DNA of 64,000 nt. It comes from Vanessa cardui. Its lineage: Eukaryota > Arthropoda > Insecta > Lepidoptera > Nymphalidae. The DNA lies in the NCBI RefSeq assembly GCF_905220365.1, contig NC_061130.1, forward strand, positions 4,285,501 through 4,349,500, read 5' to 3'. Shown here piece after piece: positions 56,590-64,000 of this stretch. The first letter of the stretch is position 1, and every line of letters begins with the position of its first letter. The translations under genes were made by a program, and so were the position numbers. The notes beneath the pieces are model-generated. The model ran no database searches and had not been told where the DNA came from. It worked only from the letters and a program-made list of their open reading frames with translations.

Positions 56590-57005
56590 CTTTTAAAGAA
56601 CTGTCTTCCTATAAATGAAACTGCATTTACGCCATCTTTATATAACGCAACGTGTTATTCGCGTGTAACTATTGAATAAGTAAGGGTCATTCCGTTTGTA
56701 ATTGTAATGCGCCCTTTTCGAAACACGCCATCGCGTGCTCAGCATGATACATGACTACATGCCACAGCCAACACTGGAGGTCCGTATTTTCAATATATTT
56801 TGCCTCTATTCAGACTTGTTGCACTTTTTATGAACTTAACATCTTTATTTTTTTTTAATTAAAAATAAAATCTTCCTCATTGTAAAAGTCATATTATAAA
56901 GTTTAAAATATATAAATTGAACTTTTTAGGTACGCTCGAATTTTCTTCAAAACGTAAAGAACAATAGTCTACTATTAACGGTTCCTTAGATTGTTTTTAT
57001 AATAC
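56590..57005. other. No gene recognised
   Basis: AT-rich; no shared repeat seen. Confidence 0.4.
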
Positions 57006-57009
57006 ATAA

Positions 57010-57230
57010 AAATTGGACCACATCACATACATTACTCTGTTCCGAATGTAAGTAGCTAAAACATTTGTGTTATGGAAAATCAGAAGTAACGAAGGTACCA
57101 CAAACACCCAGGCCCAACACGACATAGAAAATTAATAAACCTACATCGAGTCGGCCGGGAATCGAACCCAGGACCTCAGAGTGGCGTACCCATGAAAACT
57201 TCGAGGTCGAATCGAACGAAAGGAGGTCGT
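57010..57230 (-). repeat. SINE2 copy with rearranged head
   Basis: The body and B box are intact. The tRNA head reads GAAAACTTCGAGGTCGAATC then GAAAGGAGGTCG instead of the usual A-box region. Confidence 0.8.
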
Positions 57231-57334
57231 TATTTGATTGAATGTCTATTAAACAAAATTAAGGCGTCAGACCTTCGAAAACGCGCTGACTTTATTTTTG
57301 AAGGATTCGGATTCGGATCCGGATGATTAGTGAC

Positions 57335-57560
57335 GACCTCCATGGTCGAGTGGTGTGTACACCGATTTTCATGGATTTGCCACTCTGAGGTCCCGTGTTC
57401 GATTCCTGGCCGAGTCGATGTAGATTACCATTAATTTTCTATGTTGTCTTGGGTCTGGGTGTTTGTGGTACCGTCGTTACTTCTGATTTCCATAACACAA
57501 GTGCTTCAGCTACTTACATTGGGATCAGAGTAATGTATGTGATGTTGTCTCATATTTATT
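57335..57560 (+). repeat. SINE2 copy, head-to-head with the preceding one
   Basis: GACGACCTCCATGGTCGAGT; B box GTTCGATTCCTGG; tail TGATGTTGTCTCATATTTAT. Confidence 0.87.
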
Positions 57561-57639
57561 TATTCGTCTAGAAAATAAAGGTGCTTAATCAGTGCTCATT
57601 CATTACGAAAACTAGCATTGCAGGGATGTAATAGTTACA

Positions 57640-57718
57640 TTAGGCCAAACTGGTATTCGAACCCAGGACGTCGGTTCTGCTGACTTATATACAGCCTGTA
57701 GACCATCGAGAGAGCAAA
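57640..57718 (-). repeat. tRNA-like SINE head of another family
   Basis: GGTATTCGAACCCAGGACGTC followed by TACAGCCTGTAGACCATCGAG is the complement of a B box and A box. The body does not match SINE1 or SINE2. Confidence 0.5.
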
Positions 57719-57719
57719 A

Positions 57720-58600
57720 GAAAAAAGAAATTGTATTCGCAATTCGAATTGCAAAGGTGCTAACCTAACTAGGTATGGCTGGGGATCGCTTGGCGCGACC
57801 CTGTTTGTATTAATGTAATTGTATGTATAATAAAATAAAACCCTAATTGTACCCGTGCCAAGTTGAAGCTCGAGGCAGTTAGACTTTTATAAAATGTACG
57901 TTTCAGATATCTTTGTACTCGAAACAAAACTTATTGTACCCGTTTTAGATGTTAGTATTCTTCAATATCTGAAGATCCATGTTTTTATTATTAGTTGTTG
58001 AAGCTTATATTTAGTGTTTTCCCGCAGGTTGGTCTTCAGGCGTTTGATTAGGTTAGATTATCAAATAGCCTGGTAAATGGTAGCTTCCCATTTTTAAATG
58101 TTAATTCAAAAGTACTTGTATAAAGTATATTTTTATTTGGATTTTGAATTTCTATTTAACTTATCTTTAATTATAAATTATTTTCAACTGTTTGACCGTG
58201 AAAGAGCAACCGATAGACAGTCAGACATAATTAATTTCCCATTTATAATGTTAATATAGTATTTATTGAGGAATGGTAGAAAATATATTTACATATACAT
58301 ATTTAGTTTTATGCAAACCACCACAAGCGTCAGTCGAAGCACATCTTTAAATAGACAAGACCAACAATGACCCCAATATGTAAAAACGTTTTATTATTCA
58401 CAAAACAATGAATGCAACCGCTTTGCTACTGAGGAAACAAGTGTGGACGGTCAACAGAAAAATAAAAAAATCAACAATCTTTGATGAAAAACTCACAACA
58501 GCTTAGAAATACATTTTTTATATAATCGAATACATTATTTACAAATTGCTATGTTTGGAAAATACGTTATAAATATGTATTCGTTATAACTAATCACTAT
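57720..58600. other. No gene recognised
   Basis: AT-rich. A small repeat N-like scrap (AAAAGTACTTGTATAAAGTAT) lies at 58110. Confidence 0.4.
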
Positions 58601-58604
58601 TAAT

Positions 58605-59110
58605 TGTAAAACAAGGTCACCCAGCTGCATCTGTCTGTATGTTCGCGATGAACTCCAAAACTACTGAACGGATTTTAATGCGGTTTTCGCTGATAAACAG
58701 AGAGATTCATATGGAAGGTTTAGGTATATCATTTATTACGGTTCTTGTGTAAATGAGTTGAAATAGAACGACAACTGTTAAAACATTTGACGACCTCCAT
58801 GGTCGAGTGGTGTGTACACCGGTTTTCATGGGTACGCCACTCTGAGCTCCCGGGTTCGATTCCTGGCCAAGTCGATGTAGATGATCATTAGTTTTCTATG
58901 TTGTCTTGGGTCTAGGTGTTTGTGGTACCGTCGTTACTTCTGATTTCCATAACACAAGTGCTTCAGCTACTTACATTGGGATCAGAATAATGTATGTGAT
59001 GTTGTCTCATATTTATTTATAACATGTCGGAAAAAAGCGACAAAATAATTAAAAAAAAGAACCTTATATCCACCCAATGGAAGCCGGGACGGGTCGCTAG
59101 TATATATTAA
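58605..59110 (+). repeat. Repeat F copy, split by a SINE2
   Basis: Left part CACCCAGCTGCATCTGTCTG to GACAACTGTTAAAACAT; right part AACATGTCGGAAAAAAGCGAC to GGGACGGGTCGCTAGTATAT. Compare 10665-11260. Confidence 0.7.
58787..59020 (+). repeat. SINE2 copy inserted in repeat F
   Basis: Full length; flanked by AACAT at 58782-58786 and 59021-59025 (short TSD). The uninterrupted order at 11.1 kb (GTTAAACATGTC) confirms the insertion. Confidence 0.88.
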
Positions 59111-59111
59111 A

Positions 59112-59523
59112 TAGCACAATAAATTAACACGAAATATAAAATAAAAACAATTGTTAGTATATTTTATAAATAGTATTTGAGCACGAATTCGTGTTACTAA
59201 TATTCGTAGCAGTTAATGTTCTCGGCATAAGACATAAATAGCAAATTAAAAGATCGAATACGCGTAATGTGCTAGAATAGGAGACTGCCTACAAAACCTT
59301 CTGACCCAGATTCTTCGGCACCACGACATTCGTGTCGTTGCACTTTTAAAAACAGTCAAGTTCGAAACGCTTTCTCGTTTTGTACTTTGTACTAACAGTT
59401 AAAAACTTACACCACAGACATACTTCACATTTGAAAATGAGAATATTTAGACCTGATATCATTATAAAAAGTTCTATCTTTGTTTATTAAGAAAATAAAT
59501 GTAACTTTTGTTCATAATGATAC
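59112..59523. other. No gene recognised
   Basis: A less AT-rich patch at 59280-59345 without ORF. Confidence 0.4.
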
Positions 59524-59531
59524 AACAATAA

Positions 59532-59818
59532 CAACAGCCTGTAAATTTCCCACTGATGGGCCTTCATCTCTCTTTGAGGAGAAGTTTGCGAACATATTCC
59601 ACTCTGTTCCAATGTGGGTTGGTAGAATACACATGTGGCAGAATTTCTATGAAATTAGACACATGCATGTTTCCTCACAATGTTTTCCTTCACAGCCGAG
59701 AACGAAATGAATTTATAAACACAAATTAAGCACATGAATATTCAGTGGTCCATGCCTGGGTTTGAACCCGCAATCATCGGTTACGATGCACGTTCTAACC
59801 ACTGGGCCATCTCGGCTC
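59532..59818 (-). repeat. SINE1 copy with target-site duplication
   Basis: ACAATAA occurs at 59525-59531 and 59819-59825. Body complete; head AACCACTGGGCCATCTCGGC. Confidence 0.85.
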
Positions 59819-60129
59819 ACAATAAAAAGTTTTTAAAAATACCTACCAAGTAAACAATACCTACCTCAATCTGTAGTGTAATAAACAGTTTAAGAATTGA
59901 TAAGTTACGTTGGTGTTCCAAATAGGCTTTTTAATGAAAGAATAATTACCTGGGGACTACCGTACTTACCTACATCGTTGAAAGCCTTGTTAAGTACATT
60001 ATGCAGGTATGTTAGGCAATCTAGACTTTAGGTCTACATTGCCTACCTGATTAAATACTGTATATTTTATAAGGTACAAGATTCTTCACCGGAAATTGCG
60101 TTAACATGTCATGAAGGTGAATTTATTTT

Positions 60130-60363
60130 GATGACTTCCGTGGTCGAGTAGAGTATACCGGTTTTCATGGGTACGCCTCTCCGAGGTCCCAGGTTCGGTT
60201 CTCGGCCGAGTCGATGTAGAAAAAGTTCATTAGTTTTCTATGCTGTCCTGGATCTGGGTGTTTGTTGTACCGTCATAACTTCTGATTTTTCATAACGCAA
60301 GTACTTTAGCTACTTACATTGGGATCAGAGTAATGTGTGTGATGTTGTCCTATATTTATTTAT
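60130..60363 (+). repeat. SINE2 copy
   Basis: GATGACTTCCGTGGTCGAGTA; the B box is altered to GGTTCGGTTCT; TTATTTATTTA tail. Confidence 0.84.
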
Positions 60364-60364
60364 T

Positions 60365-60725
60365 TAGATTTGGCTAAATGTTTTGGGCGTGACAATTATC
60401 TCAATTTAATGACTTTACTGAATGCATTAAAAAAAGTTACATAAATAGTATTTTTCAAGTTTATTATAAGTTTGAAATACGTTTCGCTTACAAACAATAA
60501 AACCAATGCTTTACTACTGATACAGCACAATTACATTAAAATAAAATATAAATACACTTCTGAATAAAAAGCTTACATTAGCATAAACATGGAGCAAAAT
60601 AACAAATTAATGATTTAAAACAATAATTATATACAATTAAAAGTTATCCTTCGTGGAAATCAAAAAATGTCAATGCTGAGATATTTTTTTCAACAATCTT
60701 GTAAAGAATTTTATAATGCTTACTG
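60365..60725. other. No gene recognised
   Basis: AT-rich and noncoding. Confidence 0.4.
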
Positions 60726-60726
60726 T

Positions 60727-60870
60727 TAGGTATAGTCGGGGTAAGAAAAGGTTCGTTACCTTAAGATCTATTTTCGTGTCCTCGCTATCGAGAATGACAT
60801 ATTGCGTCGCAAAGATTTGATGTTTAGATTCAAAATGTACTAAGAGTTTAAGATTGATAAAGTAATTAAT
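60727..60870 (+). repeat. Repeat M copy
   Basis: TAGTCGGGGTAAGAAAAGGTT to GTACTAAGAGTTTAAGA; pairs with 9268-9420. Confidence 0.62.
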
Positions 60871-61639
60871 TTGAAAACTGATGAAGGTTTTCTCACTCTG
60901 ACTGTACATATATTTCATTTATAAAACATGAGAATTTAATTTATTATTACTTTAGTTAAAATTAATCTACAGCATTCTATTATGGAATCGAAAACCCTGG
61001 CCCGTGACAGATGAATGTCGAAAACTTGATGTAACTCGTTCATAATTCGCCTCTCATGTTTATACAATGTTTATTAATAATTCTACGAATAGTCGATACG
61101 TTGTGGATGCATATTATTCTTAATATATATATTATGCAGACTTGGCACACTGAATTGAACGTTTTAGAGTATATTTTTAAAATATTGCTTTATAATTTCA
61201 CTGCTTAAATGCTGTTCACACTATTTACAGAATTTCTCATTACTTTTAGCAACACTTGCAAAAGTCCATTCACTGAACAACTTATGTTATTAAAAAAATA
61301 TTAAATTCATTTAATATTATTATTTATTTATTATTATTAAGACACACCATCGACTTATCATAATAACTAACACAATATTATAATGCACTAAATATACAAT
61401 CCAGTATGATTTGTCTTTACAGGTGTATACAACATTGTTGGCATTTGTTTGTGTGCGATTACATGATGCTATTAAAGTATCATCTAAATAGTATAAAACT
61501 AAAACAAAACAAAAAAAAGTAAAGCTAGTTGCAAACAAAGTTAAAAATTAAGAACTAAATTAATAACAATATTAATCCACTTAATCTAGATGAGATAGAG
61601 AAGAAAAGTGCAACAAATAATTATTAACTATTACTACAA

Positions 61640-61913
61640 TCATTCTTCGTCATAAATAACATCTAAACACTTTCTAACAAATTTAGCACAATCTTGAGGG
61701 TGAAAGATATCGATGTCACCCTTAGACGAAAATTCGTTATATGTTGCCATGAGTCTGTTCAAAGGAGAATATTTCCCTACGTTTTTCCTGGAACTTTTCA
61801 GATTAAAAATATTCGTAATAGGGTATCTTGGAATAGATCTAATATTAATTAACAAGTCATACTTATGAAGCATAATTATAAAAATCTAGTGTCGTTGAGA
61901 ATGTATTCATATT
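61640..61913 (-). CDS. Candidate 3'-terminal coding exon of an unidentified gene
   Basis: The minus-strand frame is open from 61913 (after a TAG) to a TGA at 61640. The last residues GDIDIFHPQDCAKFVRKCLD then VIYDEE look protein-like rather than random. An acceptor-like CATTCTCAACGACACTAG sits right before the open frame. The exon is too short to place in a family. A double AATAAA lies about 315 bp further on (near 61325). The rest of the gene would lie to the right, beyond 62 kb or outside the window. The ATG at 61873 need not be a start. Confidence 0.3.
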
Positions 61914-62073
61914 GTATTCTTAAATTTATTTTTTGTTTTATTACATCGCGCCATTGTCTGTGGATTGTGGTGACCACTTACTATCGGGTGCCTCTTTTCT
62001 CGTCTGGCAATAAGTCAAAGTGTATGAAATATGTTTGTATAATCTAAACTGAACATAGATGGAAGCTATAGTC

Positions 62074-62503
62074 CCCCAGAGAGACATCCTTGCGGCTACT
62101 GTGGGCGGAGACCTCTCGCTGCCGAGCGTTATCAACGCCGTGCTCGATAACGAGATATGCTGGTCAGAGATGCGCTCCTTCTGAGAAAGTTTCATGTCGC
62201 AGAAGGAAGGAAGCGGGAAGAGAATACCGCCGCAGAAGACGACGGGGAGGAGGAAAAGGCGCTACGTGCGCCTTCCCCGCCTCAATAGGCGCCGCAGAGA
62301 CCAGGCTCCCAGTACCCCGGCAATCCTCCCTAGGTGTTGGAGGCCCCGCCGAAAGACGGATAGGGCACCGCTGGTTTTCTAGTAAGTAAACCCGGCGTAC
62401 TTGGGCTCACTCGGTGCCCAGGGCTCCGGGGATTCCCACACACCCCTCCACTTTCCAACACGTTGGGGAAGCGCCTAATGCGTTTTTCCAGTGAGAAAAA
62501 AAA
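62074..62503 (+). mobile_element. 5'-truncated R1-like LINE insertion with 17-bp target-site duplication
   Basis: Flanks AGATGGAAGCTATAGTC are identical at 62057-62073 and 62504-62520. The insert begins inside the end of an ORF: RDILAATVGGDLSLPSVINA followed by VLDNEICWSEMRSF, the C-terminus seen in R1-clade elements, broken by a TGA and a frameshift. A G+C-rich 3'UTR and an A9 tail follow. Composition differs sharply from the surrounding AT-rich DNA. Confidence 0.93.
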
Positions 62504-62520
62504 AGATGGAAGCTATAGTC

Positions 62521-63505
62521 AATTAAAAATGTCTATAATAAAATATTTAAATAGTATACAACGAAATCGCGTTTTGTTATAGTAAGTGCGATAAATGAGG
62601 AATTTTCTTATATATTGTTTGTGTATATTACGTACAAAATGTGCGAAATATGTATGACAGTGTTTTGTGAAAGAAATCGTACGGTTTCATGACCGATGCC
62701 TTAATCTTAAAAGATATATCACCAATATATAGAATACTGTAGATCTTAAAGTGACCTATAAAAAATACAATAGCAATGGAATCTGTCCTTTTCAGGTACA
62801 ATATAACTATAATTGTGTATTTTTTTATTGATTACAGATTAATAAAAAATGTAATACGACGTGTATTTAATTGTATCCAATTTATTATTAATCGTGATTC
62901 TTATGTGTTTGTTACGTTAGAAATTTAATATACCTAGATTAAAATTGTTTTAAATATTAAAACTTTTGAAATAATATCTTGCGTCAAAAAATTTTGCACC
63001 GAAAACATTGGCTTTGAAACAAGTTGCCCGATAACGATAACAAATTAAATTAAAATTTTAATTTTCTCACAATACAAATAACAATTTTATTATTAAAAAT
63101 TAATGATGGCTCTCATTTTTAATATACATATATATTTAAACTTATATACAAATAAACGATATAAAAGAAATATTTCCTTACAAAGAGCGATTCTCATTTC
63201 TTCAACTTAATATTTTTCCTCAAGCGAAGCCGATACAGGTTGCTAGTATTCCATAAGCAACTAAGTCACTGTGGCAAGATGTCACTGAAGCCTACAAAGT
63301 AAAAGCCTATCCGTATTTCAATTAGCGCTTCCTAAATCCCGAACTACGGAACCCCAGCATATTACATCAGCTTTTTTATTTCCTTTACACAGTGATTATT
63401 ACATTGACCCAAGATATTATAGAATTGCTTATACCTACCAGAAAAATATTGTAATGCCTGCATATTTTTCACGTAGCGTTTATTAAAAATATCTCGAAGA
63501 ACAGC
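62521..63505. other. No gene recognised
   Basis: AT-rich. An end piece of a repeat E-like element (CAAGCGAAGCCGATACAGGT) lies at 63221-63245. Confidence 0.4.
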
Positions 63506-63509
63506 ATTT

Positions 63510-63745
63510 TGACGACCTCCCTGGTCGAGTGGTGTGTACACCGGATTTCATGGGTACGCCACTCCGAGGTCCCGGGTTCGATTCCCGGTCAAGTCGATGT
63601 AGATTACCATAAGTTTTCTATGTTGTCTTGGGTCTGGGTGTTTGTGGTACCTTCTTAACTTCTGATTTCCCATAACACAAGTGCTTTAGCTACTTACATT
63701 GGGATCAGAGTAATGTATGTGATGTTGTCTCATATTTATTTACAT
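63510..63745 (+). repeat. SINE2 copy
   Basis: GACGACCTCCCTGGTCGAGTG; perfect B box GGTTCGATTCCC; body and TCATATTTATTTA tail intact. One of the best-preserved copies. Confidence 0.9.
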
Positions 63746-63757
63746 TATATTTATATT

Positions 63758-63832
63758 TTACTGGCCCAACCCGGGATTTGAAACGATCTGCCGCCTTATA
63801 AACTCACTACTAGACTAATGAATTAGTATATA
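63758..63832 (-). repeat. tRNA-like SINE remnant
   Basis: CCAACCCGGGATTTGAAACG and CTCACTACTAGACTAATGAAT resemble a B box and A box complement of an unassigned family. Confidence 0.4.
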
Positions 63833-64000
63833 TAATTGCAATTACTTTTTTTCGGTTGTAACTCATAGTATGAGTTTTTCTAATTCCAAGTTTTTAAATA
63901 AACATTAAATTCTCTAGACTAAACACGCGGTCAAGAGTGATACAGTAACTAGTTTTAATTCATATTTATATAAATTTAAACTTTTAATGTTATTAATTTT

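Noticed and set aside
62090..62389. 99- and 62-codon Arg-rich ORFs
   Set aside because: They lie in the R1-like LINE 3' end, in the wrong frame or after its stop.
63510..63600. True tRNA gene in SINE2 or SINE1 heads
   Set aside because: A and B boxes are present but cloverleaf pairing is not kept and each is followed by a SINE body; they are tRNA-derived SINEs.
1..64000. Bacterial-type features, CRISPR arrays, endogenous virus genes
   Set aside because: No direct-repeat/spacer arrays, no operons, no gag/pol/env or other viral motifs recognised; the repeats are dispersed eukaryotic elements.

Overview
This is eukaryotic, AT-rich DNA, almost certainly from a lepidopteran insect and most likely a butterfly. 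The call rests on dispersed repeats I recognise from butterfly and moth genomes: tRNA-derived SINEs, the repeat carrying CACCTGATGGTAAGTGGTCA, 3' ends of CR1-, RTE- and R1-like LINEs, and short TIR elements. The species cannot be told from the window. No operons, ribosome binding sites, CRISPR arrays or true tRNA/rRNA genes were seen.

One protein-coding gene is well supported. It lies on the minus strand at 40258..43197 and encodes a kekkon-type single-pass membrane protein of 787 residues (signal peptide, LRRNT, about six LRRs, LRRCT, one Ig domain, TM helix, long cytoplasmic tail). It has two coding exons (43197..41681 and 41104..40258). The 576-bp intron between them is half filled by a SINE, and splicing joins the exons in frame. 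A likely poly(A) signal sits about 100 bp past the stop, and a likely 5'UTR splice acceptor lies just upstream of the ATG.

The rest is gene-poor and repeat-rich. I name the families here once. SINE1: tRNA-like head with B box GGTTCAAACCC, body, then a tail reading TTTACAGGCTGTTGTTGTTG. SINE2: tRNA-like head GACGACCTCCGTGGTCGAG with B box GGTTCGATTCC and a TTTA-rich tail. Repeat B: CACCTGATGGTAAGTGGTCA to GCCCTACCACCAAGTA. Repeat D: starts GCGACCCGCCCCGGCTTCGC. Repeat E: starts AATATTATAAATGTGAAAGT. Families F, G, H, J, K, M and N have a few copies each. Several are nested, and intact target-site duplications (TSDs) give an insertion order.

By region: 0-5 kb holds repeats E, B and J, SINE1 and SINE2. 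5.6-6.3 kb has an unexplained 188-codon ORF. 8-31 kb is a dense mosaic of SINEs and repeats with a Tc1 transposase relic (18.7-19.0 kb), a LINE C-terminal fragment (25.3 kb) and a possible first exon or promoter (27 kb, minus). 33-36 kb has two TIR elements. 40-43 kb is the gene. 45-47 kb has two more TIR elements, one of them pogo-like with many internal iterons. 51.9-54.0 kb is a 2.07-kb element with near-identical ~425-bp inverted arms and a truncated zinc-finger-like ORF; it is the most unusual object here. 61.6-61.9 kb has a candidate 3'-terminal exon on the minus strand. 62.1-62.5 kb is a 5'-truncated R1-like LINE with a perfect 17-bp TSD.
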